Shown: positions 17,876 to 27,782, counted from the first letter of the stretch. The stretch is 64,000 nucleotides of DNA from an uncultured Thioclava sp. (GCF_913064665.1 NZ_CAJYBT010000009.1:1-64000), one strand, 5' to 3'. Numbers and translations: made by a program. Notes: a model not told the origin generated them from the sequence alone.

Positions 17876-19090
17876 ATGTCTATGATCATCTACGCCATTG
17901 ATGAACAGTTTGCCGTATCCACGGGCAGCAACGTCAACTCGTCGGCGGGCATGTCTACCTTCGACTATCCACCAAACTCATCAAAGGATTTGGTGATTGA
18001 ATCGCATCCCGGTGATCCAACGCCGTTCGTTTTCTCACCGGGTGACACCTATACGGTCAGCTTTGCTGGACATGGTGGCACAACGATATCAGACGCCACG
18101 GTGCTGCGATCAGATTACATCGACTATGACGGGGATCAGGGCCACGCTATCGTTTTTGAAGGGCTTGATGAAAACGGCGACCTTACGCAAGTGGCTTGGT
18201 CGCCGGATTTCAATCTGGAAGACTGGTATTGGCACAACTTCCATGCGGGCAATCCACCGGGATTTTACACCACGGACCAATCCGCAGCGACCGAATATCA
18301 AGCCCCCTGTTTTGAGGCCAGCACTTTGATTGCGACGCCAGATGGACTGCGCCGCGCCGATACGTTTAGCGCGGGGGACTGGGTGGTGACACATGATGGC
18401 GGCCCGCGTCAGATCCGCTGGGTGTCGCGCCGACGCGTGCGCGCGATGGGACGGGGCGCCCCGATCTGGTTTGAGCGCGGCGTTCTCGGCAATCATCTGC
18501 CCCTTGAATTAAGCCTCCAGCATCGCGTTTTGTTGCAAACACCGCTGGCGCAGGCCGCCTATGGTCAAGATCAGGTGCTGGTGCCCGCATTGGCCCTGCT
18601 CAACGGCGCAACCGTGCGTCCCGCGCCCCGCGCGCAGGTCATGTATGTGCATCTTCTGCTGGATGATCATGCCCTTGTCACGGCGTCCGGCGCACTTTGC
18701 GAAACCCTGTTGATGGGCGAAATGACGGCGCGCATCTTGCCCGATCCACAAGCTCCGGGCCTTACTCCGGAGCTTGCAAGCCTGTCGCAAACGCCCTGTC
18801 GCCCGATCTTGAAGCTGCGTCCAGCGGCAGAGCTATGGCGCGCCATGCAAGCCGCGCGCCCGATTGCGCGTGCAGTGCTTGGAAAACGCGGCAAAACCCA
18901 CGCCAAGGCGTTTATCTTTCACCCCACGCCCGGCCAGAATTGCCGCCTGTCAACCGAGTTCGCCGATCAAAATGGCACGTCATCAGCGCTGTCGGCAGGC
19001 ACCACGAAAGACGCCAGAAGGTGCTTTTCGCCCGCCTTGTCAAACTCGACCACCAGCTTGCCACCCTCAGACCCCATCACCTCGCCATAG
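17876..19090 (+). CDS. Hint-domain protein
   Basis: A 404-residue protein with a roughly 140-residue N-terminal region rich in Asp, Gly and aromatic residues. A Hint (hedgehog/intein-like) domain follows, starting at Cys145 with CFEASTLIATPDG and the downstream GDWVVTHDGG segment. Such proteins are abundant in Rhodobacterales and often secreted; function is unknown. I see no N-terminal signal peptide. The ATG at 17876 has AGGA nine bases upstream. The last 41 residues are encoded antisense to the end of uvrD, so the C-terminus may be a read-through caused by a lost stop codon. A 10-bp inverted repeat lies inside the gene at 18749-18776. Confidence 0.75.
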   Translation: MSMIIYAIDEQFAVSTGSNVNSSAGMSTFDYPPNSSKDLVIESHPGDPTPFVFSPGDTYTVSFAGHGGTTISDATVLRSDYIDYDGDQGHAIVFEGLDENGDLTQVAWSPDFNLEDWYWHNFHAGNPPGFYTTDQSAATEYQAPCFEASTLIATPDGLRRADTFSAGDWVVTHDGGPRQIRWVSRRRVRAMGRGAPIWFERGVLGNHLPLELSLQHRVLLQTPLAQAAYGQDQVLVPALALLNGATVRPAPRAQVMYVHLLLDDHALVTASGALCETLLMGEMTARILPDPQAPGLTPELASLSQTPCRPILKLRPAAELWRAMQAARPIARAVLGKRGKTHAKAFIFHPTPGQNCRLSTEFADQNGTSSALSAGTTKDARRCFSPALSNSTTSLPPSDPITSP

Positions 19091-21426
19091 CCGAATTTCT
19101 TGTGAAAGACGCGATCGCCAATGTCGAACGCGGCAGCCTCTTCGGCGTCGATGATCACAGGTTTGCCGCGCGGCTTGGGTGAACTGTAGACGGTGCCACC
19201 GCGCGCAGTCGATTGCTGCAAACGCCGCCAGCCCGGTGAGTTATAGACATCGGCGCGCGCGGCGCGGTCCGCCATCGCCGGGCTTGCGGCCACATCGCTG
19301 CCAAAACCACCGCCCATACCGCCGCCATACAGGCCCGGCGGGGTCAGCACATCGACATGACGACCGGGCAATTCATCGATGAAGCGCGAGGGCATCTGGC
19401 TTTGCCATTGACCATAAACGCGCCGGTTGCCTGCGAAGGAAATCGTGCAAAGCTGCTCGGCGCGGGTAATTCCGACATAGGCAAGGCGGCGTTCCTCTTC
19501 GAGGCCCTTCTGCCCGCTTTCATCCATCGAGCGCTGCGAGGGAAACAGCCCGTCCTCCCAGCCCGGCAGGAAGACCACGGGAAATTCCAGCCCCTTGGCG
19601 CCATGCAGCGTCATGATCGAGATTTTATCGTCATTCTCTTGTTTATCATTATCCATGATCAGCGAGACATGTTCGAGAAATCCCTGAAGGTTTTCAAACT
19701 GTTCCAGCGCCTTGATCAGTTCCTTGAGGTTCTCCAGACGGCCCGGCGCCTCGGGCGTCTTGTCGTTGAGCCACATCTCGCTATAGCCCGATTCCTCAAG
19801 GATCGCTTCGGCCAGACGGACATGGGACAAGTCATTGGCCGGTGCCACGCCCGCGGCATCGGGCTCGATCAACTGATCATCATCCAGCGCCGCCGTGCTG
19901 GCCGTCGCGGGCGATGCGGCCCGAATTTCGCCATGCCAGCGGGTGACATTCTCCACGAACAGGCGCAACTGCCCCGCCGCCTTGCCCGACAGCGCGCCCT
20001 CTTGCAGAAGCAATTTGGCCCCATCAAGCAGGCTCAGCCCGTTCTCGCGCGCCGCGATCTGAATGCGACTTTGCGCCTTGTCGGCAAGACCGCGCTTGGG
20101 CGTGTTGATCACGCGCTCAAAGGCAAGATCATCTTCGGGACTGATCGCAAGACGGAAATAGGCCATTGCATCGCGAATCTCGAGGCGTTCATAAAACCGT
20201 GGGCCACCAATCACGCGATAGGGCAGACCAATGGTCAAAAACCGATCCTCAAAGGCGCGCATCTGATAGCTGGAGCGCACCAGAATCGCCTGATCGTTCA
20301 AGCTCACCGGGGCATTGCCGCGCGTGCCGCGTTGAATGGCCTCGGCCTCTTCGCCGATCCAGCGCGCCTCTTCCTCGCCATCCCAATGGCCGATCAGACG
20401 CACCTTGTCGCCGCCCTCGGCCTGCGTCCACAGCTCTTTGCCCAGACGGCCCGCATTCTGCGCGATCAACCCCGAGGCAGCGGCCAGAATATGTTCGGTG
20501 GAGCGGTAATTCTGCTCAAGCCGAATGACGGTCGCGCCGGGAAAATCCTTTTCGAACCGCAGGATATTGCCCACTTCCGCGCCGCGCCAGCCATAGATCG
20601 ACTGGTCGTCATCGCCCACGCAACAGATATTGCGATGCCCCTGCGCCAGCAGCCGCAGCCACAGATATTGCGCGACGTTGGTATCTTGATACTCATCGAC
20701 GAGGATGTATTTGAACCAGCGCTGATACTGTTCGAGCACGTCCGGGTAGGTCTGAAAAATCGTGACCATATGCAGTAGCAGATCGCCGAAATCGACCGCG
20801 TTGAGCGTTTTCAGCCGGGCCTGATAGCTGTCATACAGCTCTGACCCGCGATTGTTGAACGCCGCCGTTTCGCGCCCCTTCACCTTTTCAGGGGTGAGCG
20901 CTCGGTTCTTCCAGCCGTCGATCAGCCCGGCCAACTGGCGCGCGGGCCAGCGCTTTTCGTCAATATCGGCGGCGAGAATGAGCTGCTTGAGCAGTCGGAT
21001 CTGGTCATCGGTATCCAGAATGGTGAAATTTGACTTCAACCCGACCAGTTCAGCGTGGCGGCGCAGCAATTTCACGCAGACCGAGTGGAAGGTGCCAAGC
21101 CAAGGCATCCCCTCCCCGCCCGTGCCCAAAAGCGCGCCGACACGTTCCTTCATCTCGCGCGCAGCCTTGTTGGTAAAGGTCACGGCCAGAATTTCATTGG
21201 GACGCGCGCGGCCCGTGTTAAGCAGATGCGCGATTCGGCAGGTCAGCGCACGGGTCTTGCCCGTGCCCGCCCCCGCCAGCATCAAGACCGGGCCGTCCAG
21301 CGCCTCGACCGCAGCGCGTTGTTCGGTGTTCAGCCCATCCAGATAGGGCGTGCCGCGCGCCGACATGGCACGTTGCGACAGGCTCATCGCGCCTTCATAG
21401 GGATCATCATCAAAAGCCTCGGTCAT
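18967..21426 (-). CDS. uvrD: ATP-dependent DNA helicase UvrD/PcrA
   Basis: A superfamily 1A 3'-5' helicase acting in nucleotide excision and mismatch repair. The 819-residue protein has Walker A GAGTGKT (52-58), Walker B in VDEYQDTN, the GDDDQSIYGWRGA motif, the QNYRST segment, LHGAKGLEFPVVFLPGWEDGL split over motif V and VI, and a C-terminal KFGYGEV region that contacts RNA polymerase in UvrD/PcrA proteins. Its 3' end overlaps the convergent Hint gene by 124 bases. It appears intact and monocistronic. Confidence 0.95.
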   Translation of the reverse strand: MTEAFDDDPYEGAMSLSQRAMSARGTPYLDGLNTEQRAAVEALDGPVLMLAGAGTGKTRALTCRIAHLLNTGRARPNEILAVTFTNKAAREMKERVGALLGTGGEGMPWLGTFHSVCVKLLRRHAELVGLKSNFTILDTDDQIRLLKQLILAADIDEKRWPARQLAGLIDGWKNRALTPEKVKGRETAAFNNRGSELYDSYQARLKTLNAVDFGDLLLHMVTIFQTYPDVLEQYQRWFKYILVDEYQDTNVAQYLWLRLLAQGHRNICCVGDDDQSIYGWRGAEVGNILRFEKDFPGATVIRLEQNYRSTEHILAAASGLIAQNAGRLGKELWTQAEGGDKVRLIGHWDGEEEARWIGEEAEAIQRGTRGNAPVSLNDQAILVRSSYQMRAFEDRFLTIGLPYRVIGGPRFYERLEIRDAMAYFRLAISPEDDLAFERVINTPKRGLADKAQSRIQIAARENGLSLLDGAKLLLQEGALSGKAAGQLRLFVENVTRWHGEIRAASPATASTAALDDDQLIEPDAAGVAPANDLSHVRLAEAILEESGYSEMWLNDKTPEAPGRLENLKELIKALEQFENLQGFLEHVSLIMDNDKQENDDKISIMTLHGAKGLEFPVVFLPGWEDGLFPSQRSMDESGQKGLEEERRLAYVGITRAEQLCTISFAGNRRVYGQWQSQMPSRFIDELPGRHVDVLTPPGLYGGGMGGGFGSDVAASPAMADRAARADVYNSPGWRRLQQSTARGGTVYSSPKPRGKPVIIDAEEAAAFDIGDRVFHKKFGYGEVMGSEGGKLVVEFDKAGEKHLLASFVVPADSADDVPF

Positions 21427-21771
21427 AGCGGCAATCTAGCGTTTGCGCGCGCCAAGGCCAAGCCCATGTTCGGCATCTGTTCGCAATTTTCTTTGCGGCA
21501 GAGAGAGGCGCTACCCCCGTCGCCAGATAGCGACAATTCATAACCAAAGAGGGAGGCCGAGTTTGCCCATGATTTGCTGGCACCAATAACGGACAAGAAA
21601 TTGCGAGCGATTGAAAGGCCTAGGGGGCAATATCGGCCCAATACAGACCCTCCAGACTTTCGCCGCAGTCATGCCATTGGTCGGTTTTGGTGACCGTCGC
21701 GGCCTGCCTCGCGCCGCCCGACACGTGTCAGTATCGGGCAGCGCTCGGCCCACGCTTTGCTCTTGCGGGGC
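21427..21771. other. Intergenic region with a degenerate repeat
   Basis: No gene is recognisable in these 345 bases. Positions 21508-21545 carry a degenerate copy of the CCCCCGTCGCC/GATAGCGAC element also present at 13325-13360. The remainder should contain the uvrD promoter and the end of the polyamine operon. I see no clear terminator. Confidence 0.5.
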
Positions 21772-23196
21772 TCAGTCCCAGCCGACGACGCCCTTGATCT
21801 CGGTGAAGTCGTGAAGCCCCCAGTCGGCATATTCGCGGCCGTTGCCCGACTGCTTATAGCCGCCGAAAGGCGCGAAGAGATCCCAGTCAGGCCCATTCAA
21901 ATAGACCGACCCGGCGCGCAGTTGACGAGCGACCCCTCGGGCGCGCTCGAGATCGCCCGACTGCACATAGGCGGCCAGCCCGTAGACCGTGTCATTGGCG
22001 ATCGCGATCGCCTCATCAAGGTTCGTGTAGGACAGGATCGACAGCACAGGACCGAAGATCTCCTCGCGCGCGATGGTCATCTCGCTGCTGACATCGCCAA
22101 AGACAGTGGGTTTCACGAAATAGCCGATGTTGTGCCCTTCTGGTTTGCCCAGGCCACCGGTCGCCAAGGTAGCACCTTCGGAAATACCCGTCTCGATCAG
22201 CCGCTGAACCTTGTCGAATTGCAGAGCCGAGACCAGCGGCCCCATGGTGGTCGCCTCGTCCGCCGGATTACCCACCACCACGGTTTCCGCAGCGGCGCGG
22301 GCGATCGCCATGGCTTGCGCCATGCATTCGGCAGGAACCAGCATCCGGGTTGGCGCATCGCAGGACTGTCCGGTGTTGCTCATCACGGCGAGTGTGCCTT
22401 CGGTCACCGCCTTTTCAAGATCGGCATCGGGGAGAATGATATTCGGAGATTTGCCGCCCAATTCCTGCGCCACGCGCTTTACCGTTTCGGCGGCCGTACG
22501 TGCCACACTAATGCCGGCGCGGGTCGAGCCGGTGAAGCTGACCATGTCGATATCCGGGTGCCCCGACATCACCTGCCCTACATCCGTGCCGGTGCCGTTC
22601 ACTAGGTTAAAGACGCCTTTTGGGAAACCCGCCATGTCGATGAACTCGGCAAAGAGCACCCCCGACATCGGTGCGATTTCCGACGGTTTGAGGACCACGG
22701 TACAGCCCGCCAGAAGTGCCGGCGCCACCTTGCACATGATCTGGTTCATCGGCCAGTTCCACGGCGTGATCAGTCCGCAAACGCCAACGGGTTCGCGCAG
22801 GATCATAGTGGTGCCGCGCGGAGCCTCCCATTCGAAGGTTTCGGCGGCGGCAATCGCCGCTTCAAGGTGGCCCGATCCGGCAAAAGCCTGAGCCTCGCGC
22901 GCCCAGGTGATCGGCGCGCCCATCTCAAGGCTGATCGCCTGCGCCATCTCCTCGTACCGGGCATTGTAGACCGCAAGCAGGCGTTTCGCGGCGGCGATGC
23001 GCTCGGTCACCGGGGTCGCGGCCCAGCCGGCGAAGGCTGCGCGCGCGGCCGCCACGGCGCGGTTCACGTCCGCCTCGGCACCAAGTGAGATCTTCGCATA
23101 GGGTTGTTCCGTCGCGGGGTTGATCACCTCAAGCTCGGCCGGGACTGCGGGGGGCACCCATGCGCCGTCGATGTAAAAATTCTGGGCGTTGGTCAT
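21772..23196 (-). CDS. NAD(P)-dependent aldehyde dehydrogenase
   Basis: An aldehyde dehydrogenase of 474 residues with an intact active site: general base Glu245 in QELGGKSPN and nucleophile Cys279 in NTGQSCDAPTR, plus the TPWNWPMNQ cofactor segment. In this cluster it probably oxidises the aminoaldehyde released by the FAD oxidase, as PuuC does in putrescine degradation, giving an omega-amino acid. The ATG at 23196 has GGAG six to seven bases upstream; the TTG four codons earlier is ignored. It is the last gene of the cluster. Confidence 0.88.
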   Translation of the reverse strand: MTNAQNFYIDGAWVPPAVPAELEVINPATEQPYAKISLGAEADVNRAVAAARAAFAGWAATPVTERIAAAKRLLAVYNARYEEMAQAISLEMGAPITWAREAQAFAGSGHLEAAIAAAETFEWEAPRGTTMILREPVGVCGLITPWNWPMNQIMCKVAPALLAGCTVVLKPSEIAPMSGVLFAEFIDMAGFPKGVFNLVNGTGTDVGQVMSGHPDIDMVSFTGSTRAGISVARTAAETVKRVAQELGGKSPNIILPDADLEKAVTEGTLAVMSNTGQSCDAPTRMLVPAECMAQAMAIARAAAETVVVGNPADEATTMGPLVSALQFDKVQRLIETGISEGATLATGGLGKPEGHNIGYFVKPTVFGDVSSEMTIAREEIFGPVLSILSYTNLDEAIAIANDTVYGLAAYVQSGDLERARGVARQLRAGSVYLNGPDWDLFAPFGGYKQSGNGREYADWGLHDFTEIKGVVGWD

Positions 23197-23222
23197 CGTC
23201 GTCTCCAAATGTCAGTGGCCAA

Positions 23223-24284
23223 TCAGGCCGGAAGCAGGATGGCGCCAGCGCCGGGGCGCAGGGCAAGGGCGGCGGCACCACCGTCGGCGGGCAGCCCGGC
23301 CGAGGCGGCACGTTGCACGTCAAGCACCACTTCGGCACCATCGTTCAGCCGCCCGATCACCCGCAGGCTGCGCCCGTGGAAGACCGTGGTCTTGACGGTC
23401 AGCCGCGCACCAGCGCCAATCGGCGCAAGGATTAGGTCTTCGGGGCGCAGGCCTAACGTCACCGCAGTCCCCGCAGCAAGCGCTCCGGCGCCTTCGACCG
23501 GCAGCACAAAACCCGCGCTTTCGACCTGTCCGTCGCCGGTGACGCGGCCCGCGAGCAGGTTCATGGTGCCGATGAAACTCGCTACGAACCGGGTGGCGGG
23601 ACGGTCGTAGAGTTCGGCCGGCGTGGCGATCTGCTCGACTTGGCCGCCATTCATCACCACGATCCTGTCCGAGATCGACAGGGCTTCGGTTTGGTCATGA
23701 GTGACCAAAATGAAGGTAGTTCCCAGCCTGTTTTGCAAGTTCTTGAGCTCGACCTGCATCTGTTCGCGCAGGGACGCGTCAAGCGCCGAGAGCGGTTCGT
23801 CGAGCAATAGCACCTGCGGCTCGCAAACGATGGCTCGAGCCAGTGCCACACGCTGCCGCTGCCCACCCGAAAGTGCTGCAACTGGGCGTTTGGCCTTGTC
23901 GCCCAGCCCCACCATTTCCAGCGCCTCGGCGACCCGGCGCGTGATCTCGCGCGCCCCGGTGCCGCGCACCGAAAGGCCAAACCCCACGTTCTCGGCCACG
24001 TTCATATGCGGAAAGACCGCATAATCCTGAAATACGGTGTTTACGGGGCGGCGATTGGCGGGCAAATGCCCGATCTCGCGCCCGTTGAGCAGGACCTCCC
24101 CGGCAGTAGCGGGCTCGAATCCGGCGATGACTCGTAGCGTGGTGGTCTTACCGCAGCCAGAGGGGCCGAGCAGGCTGACAAATTCGCCCGAGGCGATGTC
24201 GAGGTCGATGTCCTTCAGTCCGAAGACGCCGCCGCCGAAATCCTTCGACACCCCGCGTAGGCTGAGGAGCGGATCAGTAGTCAT
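23223..24284 (-). CDS. ABC transporter ATP-binding protein (PotA type)
   Basis: The ATPase of a polyamine/amine-class importer, 353 residues. It has Walker A GPSGCGKTT, the LSGGQRQRVALARA signature, Walker B VLLLDEPLSALD, the switch His in VTHDQTEAL and a C-terminal TOBE domain (about 280-350), as in PotA. Its ATG has GGAG seven bases upstream and overlaps the end of the XRE regulator gene by eleven bases, so the two are translated from one mRNA. Confidence 0.92.
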   Translation of the reverse strand: MTTDPLLSLRGVSKDFGGGVFGLKDIDLDIASGEFVSLLGPSGCGKTTTLRVIAGFEPATAGEVLLNGREIGHLPANRRPVNTVFQDYAVFPHMNVAENVGFGLSVRGTGAREITRRVAEALEMVGLGDKAKRPVAALSGGQRQRVALARAIVCEPQVLLLDEPLSALDASLREQMQVELKNLQNRLGTTFILVTHDQTEALSISDRIVVMNGGQVEQIATPAELYDRPATRFVASFIGTMNLLAGRVTGDGQVESAGFVLPVEGAGALAAGTAVTLGLRPEDLILAPIGAGARLTVKTTVFHGRSLRVIGRLNDGAEVVLDVQRAASAGLPADGGAAALALRPGAGAILLPA

Positions 24285-24897
24285 CCCGGATCTCCGATGG
24301 CTTGGTGGTATTCACCCAGATAATGACGCAACGCTCTTCACCATTATTGCTGAAAGCGTGAAGCAGCGTCGAGCGAAAGGCAAAGCTGTCGCCTTGGCGC
24401 AAAAGATAGGTGGTGCCGTCGATGATCAGGTCTACCGAGCCGGTCATCACATACCCGAATTCGTGGCCTTGGTGCGCATAGGCCTCTGCAGTGCCGCCGC
24501 CCGGCTCGATCTCGACGGTCATCCCGGTAAGGGTAGCGCCGGGGGGCGACAGCAACTGTTTGCGGATCCCTTCGGAACGTACCGGCAGATCACGACGGCG
24601 TTGGGCGCGGACGCAGTAGATGTCATTCCCCTCTGACCCCTCGTCCAGCAGCAGCGAGGGCTCAATCCCCAGCGCGGCGGCCAGCGGCCAGATCGTGCGC
24701 ACACGAAGCGAGGAGACCCCGCGCTCGATCTGGCTGAGCGCGCCAACCGAAATCCCGGCCTGCCCGGCCAGATCGGCGAGCGAAAGCCCCGCTTCAAGTC
24801 GCAGCGCGCGCAGGCGACGGCCCACCAGAATGTCGGCCAGATTGCTGTCCGCAGGCTTGCGCGCTGTTTCAGCTGAGGGGGGGGTATCACGGGTCAT
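24274..24897 (-). CDS. XRE-cupin transcriptional regulator (PuuR-like)
   Basis: A 207-residue regulator with an N-terminal XRE helix-turn-helix (about residues 25-80, LADLAGQAGISVGALSQIERG) and a C-terminal cupin (about 125-195) for a small ligand. This architecture is shared with PuuR, the putrescine-responsive repressor. Its place inside the transport/oxidation cluster suggests local control, and the repeated ATGAAAT-N11-ATTTCAT dyads are the obvious candidate operators. I chose the ATG at 24897, with AGGAA just upstream; the longer frame would overlap the binding-protein gene. Confidence 0.87.
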   Translation of the reverse strand: MTRDTPPSAETARKPADSNLADILVGRRLRALRLEAGLSLADLAGQAGISVGALSQIERGVSSLRVRTIWPLAAALGIEPSLLLDEGSEGNDIYCVRAQRRRDLPVRSEGIRKQLLSPPGATLTGMTVEIEPGGGTAEAYAHQGHEFGYVMTGSVDLIIDGTTYLLRQGDSFAFRSTLLHAFSNNGEERCVIIWVNTTKPSEIRDDY

Positions 24898-24952
24898 AGG
24901 GTTCCTGTCGTCGCGGTAGGTAAGGGGCGCCGATTGCCGGCGCCCCGCTGTT

Positions 24953-26002
24953 TCAGCCACCGGCCTTGATGCGTTCGAACATCTTGGCGAGCGCGTCGTT
25001 CTGCTTCATTGGCCCGGTGAAGATGGTCGTCTCCAGCATCTTCTGCGGATCTGCGGGCAGTTTCAACTCGTCGAGCGTCTCGGCGGGGACTTCCGCAAAG
25101 GCGCTATCGGTCGAAGCCCCGTAGCCGTAATCCTCGATCAGATGCTTGCCCGAGTTCGCATCGAGCCGAGCGTTGATGAAGTCATAGGCTAGATCAACGT
25201 TCTGCGCATCCTTCAGCATCACGAAGCCACAGGTCCAGGTCAGCATACCCTCTTTCGGATTCATGAACTCGACCGGCACACCTTGCGCCTTTAGCGCCAC
25301 GGCCGAGGCGTTCCAGGTCATCGCGGCGGCAAGCTCGCCCGAGGCCAGAGACTGCTCGATCGAGGTCATGTCAGTGGTGTAAGTGGTCAGCAGCGGGCGC
25401 TGTTCGCGCAGCTTGTTGGCGACCGTCTCCAGATCGGCGTCGGACATGTCGAACGGGTTCACCCCGGTCAATACAGCTGCAACCAGCGGCGTATCATGCA
25501 CCGCGTCAATGGTCGCAAGGCGCCCCGCATATTGCGGATCCCACAGCATATTCCAGCTCATTTCGGCGTCGGGAGCGACCATGTCGGTGCGGTAAAGAAT
25601 CGAGGTGTTGCCCCAGTCCCACGGGACCATCCAGACCTTTCCGTCACCGGCCTGAATGTCGGGCAGTTCGCGGAAGACCTTGAAGATGTGGTTCCAGTTT
25701 TTGATGCGCGAGGTATCGATCGGTTGCAGCAGGCCTTCGGCGTTCCAGCGCGCGATCTTGTCATAGCAGGGATGCGCCAGATCCGGATGGAAGCCTGCCT
25801 TTACCTTGGTGAAGGCGTCGTCGTCATCGCCAAAAACCGAAACATCCAACGCGTCGGGATGGGCGGCGGTGTACCCTTCATGAAAGACTGGCAGCTCATA
25901 GCCTGACCAAGTGAAATATGCCAGTTTGCCGTCAGCCAAAGCTGGAGCCGCTAGCATCGCCAATGCGGCCAAGGATGTCGTGAGCAGGAATTCTTGTTTC
26001 AT
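24953..26002 (-). CDS. ABC transporter substrate-binding protein (PotD/PotF type)
   Basis: A periplasmic binding protein of 349 residues with a signal peptide ending in ALA-DGKL at about residue 24. The mature part starts LAYFTWSGYE, like the NWSGY start of spermidine/putrescine-binding proteins, and contains the WDWGNTSILYRTD segment typical of the family. The ligand is presumably a polyamine or related amine. The ATG at 26002 has GGAGG seven bases upstream. It lies between the permease genes and the regulator. Confidence 0.9.
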   Translation of the reverse strand: MKQEFLLTTSLAALAMLAAPALADGKLAYFTWSGYELPVFHEGYTAAHPDALDVSVFGDDDDAFTKVKAGFHPDLAHPCYDKIARWNAEGLLQPIDTSRIKNWNHIFKVFRELPDIQAGDGKVWMVPWDWGNTSILYRTDMVAPDAEMSWNMLWDPQYAGRLATIDAVHDTPLVAAVLTGVNPFDMSDADLETVANKLREQRPLLTTYTTDMTSIEQSLASGELAAAMTWNASAVALKAQGVPVEFMNPKEGMLTWTCGFVMLKDAQNVDLAYDFINARLDANSGKHLIEDYGYGASTDSAFAEVPAETLDELKLPADPQKMLETTIFTGPMKQNDALAKMFERIKAGG

Positions 26003-26058
26003 TTTTGGACCTCCGTGTTGTTGATTATCGTTTCGTTTTTTCTTTTGGGATGTGCCTG

Positions 26059-26835
26059 TCAGATCCGGCTGCGGCGGCGCAGAACCTCAGCCAGCGTCGC
26101 CAGGATGACTGACGCCAGCAGGATCAGCGTGCCAAGCGCCATCACGACGGGCAGCGATTTCGGGAAGCGCAGCTGGCTCCAGATATAAAGCGGCAGGGTG
26201 GGTTCGGTGCCGGAAAGAAAATAGGCCACGATGAATTCATCGAACGAGGTCAGGAAGGCCAGCGTGAAGGCCGAGGCGATGGCAGACCCGGCCAATGGCA
26301 GGATCGCACGACGAAACACCGTCCAGTCCGAGGCGCCAAGGTCGGATGCAGCCTCGGCCAAGCTTTGCGGGATCGCGACGAAGCGCGCGCGGATCACTGT
26401 CACCGCAGCAGGCAGGCAGACCAGCACATGCCCCATCACGATCGCCGGGCGTGAGGGGCCAAGCCCCGCGAGGTTCACGAGGATCAGCAATGCAATCCCC
26501 ACAATTACGCCCGGGATCAGGATCGGCATTCGCGCCAGCCCCGAAACCAGCCGCGACAGAACCGGCCGTGGGAAAACGTCGAGATAAGAGATCGTGGTAG
26601 CGCAGAGCGTGGAAATCGCGGCGGCGGCTGTGGCGATGATCAGACTGTTGATCAGTGCCTGGCCAATTGCCGGGGTCTCCAACAACGTACGATACCAAGA
26701 CAACGTGACGCCCTTAAGCGGAAAGGCCGCCTGAATCGCGTCGTTGAAAGAGAACAGCGGGATCAGCGCCACCGGCAAGTAGAGAAAGACAATATAGATC
26801 CCTACATAGGCGGGCAGGATACGCGAGGATTTCAT
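26059..26835 (-). CDS. ABC transporter permease (PotC type)
   Basis: An inner-membrane permease of 258 residues with about six helices and the EAA loop (LAEAASDLGASDWTVFRRAILP) that docks on the ATPase. It resembles PotC/PotI. It overlaps the preceding permease gene by four bases (ATGA), showing translational coupling. The lack of long external loops and the EAA position are standard for the family. Confidence 0.92.
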   Translation of the reverse strand: MKSSRILPAYVGIYIVFLYLPVALIPLFSFNDAIQAAFPLKGVTLSWYRTLLETPAIGQALINSLIIATAAAAISTLCATTISYLDVFPRPVLSRLVSGLARMPILIPGVIVGIALLILVNLAGLGPSRPAIVMGHVLVCLPAAVTVIRARFVAIPQSLAEAASDLGASDWTVFRRAILPLAGSAIASAFTLAFLTSFDEFIVAYFLSGTEPTLPLYIWSQLRFPKSLPVVMALGTLILLASVILATLAEVLRRRSRI

Positions 26836-27701
26836 ACGCGGCTCCCCCAGCGACGGTCGGCCTGGCGCAGCAAAATCACGGCGATCAGGATCACGAGCAT
26901 TGTGGCCACGGCCAGCGCCGCGCCAAAGGGCCAGTCGTTGGCCTTGCCAAACTGGGCTTGAATAAGATTGCCGATCATCGTGCTCGACGGGCCTCCTAGC
27001 ATGGCAGGTGTCACATAGTCGCCAATGGTAGGCACGAAGACGACCAGCGCGCCGCCGAGCACTCCGGGCATCGACAGCGGCAGAATAATGCGGGCAAAAA
27101 CCTGCGTCCGGCTCGCCCCGAGGTCGGAGGATGCCTCAATCAGCGATCTCGGGATCGTCTGCAGCGCCACAAAGATCGGCAAGATTGCGAACGGAGCATA
27201 AGCATGGGCTAATGTAATGATGACGGCGGTGGGGTTGTTCAGGAACGCGGTCGATGGTTGGTCCCAGATCCCTAGGCTGACCATGGCCGAATTCAGCACC
27301 CCATTGTAGGCCAGGACCACCTTCCAGGCGAAGACTCGCAGCAGGTAGCTTGTCCAGAACGGCAAGGTGACCAGAAACAAGATCAGGCCACGTCGCTTGC
27401 CCGCATGGAAGGCTAGATACCAGGCTACCGGATAGGCGGTCGCCACTGTCGCCAGCGTCACCAGCCCCGAGATCCACAGCGAGCGCAGCATCACCCGCGC
27501 ATAGAGGCTATCGGTCAGTATCGTGATAAAATTCGCGAGTGACATTGGCCCCTTCAGGAAGGCACCGTCGTTGATCCGGAAGGCCAAAGCCACCACAAGC
27601 ACCATCGCAAACAGCACCAGTCCGAAAGTGACCAAAACGCCGGGCAGCGACATCGTTGCCCGGAAACCGGTTCCGTTTGTCAGGGCGTGTCTGGGGCGCA
27701 T
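26832..27701 (-). CDS. ABC transporter permease (PotB type)
   Basis: The partner permease, 289 residues with about six helices and its own EAA loop (LIEASSDLGASRTQVFARIILP). It resembles PotB/PotH. The frame is open to 27809, but I start it at ATG 27701, which has AGGAA six bases upstream; the region above is the AT-rich promoter with the operator dyad. It is the first gene of the transporter transcription unit. Confidence 0.9.
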   Translation of the reverse strand: MRPRHALTNGTGFRATMSLPGVLVTFGLVLFAMVLVVALAFRINDGAFLKGPMSLANFITILTDSLYARVMLRSLWISGLVTLATVATAYPVAWYLAFHAGKRRGLILFLVTLPFWTSYLLRVFAWKVVLAYNGVLNSAMVSLGIWDQPSTAFLNNPTAVIITLAHAYAPFAILPIFVALQTIPRSLIEASSDLGASRTQVFARIILPLSMPGVLGGALVVFVPTIGDYVTPAMLGGPSSTMIGNLIQAQFGKANDWPFGAALAVATMLVILIAVILLRQADRRWGSRV

Positions 27702-27751
27702 TTGGTTTCCTGCCATGCCGGTTTCGTGAATAATTATTACTTTAAGTGCCA

Positions 27752-27782
27752 AAAATGAAATAGCAACATCAAATTTCATTTT
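27752..27782. promoter_or_regulatory. Inverted-repeat operator upstream of the permease genes
   Basis: AAAATGAAAT (27752-27761) and its exact complement ATTTCATTTT (27773-27782) are separated by eleven bases. The core ATGAAAT-N11-ATTTCAT is repeated with identical spacing at 29201-29225 before the amine oxidase gene. The surroundings are AT-rich, as expected of a promoter. The XRE-cupin protein of the cluster is the likely binder. Confidence 0.7.

Noticed and set aside
18749..18776. Terminator inside the Hint gene
   Set aside because: The 10-bp inverted repeat has no T-tract on either side and lies within an open coding frame.
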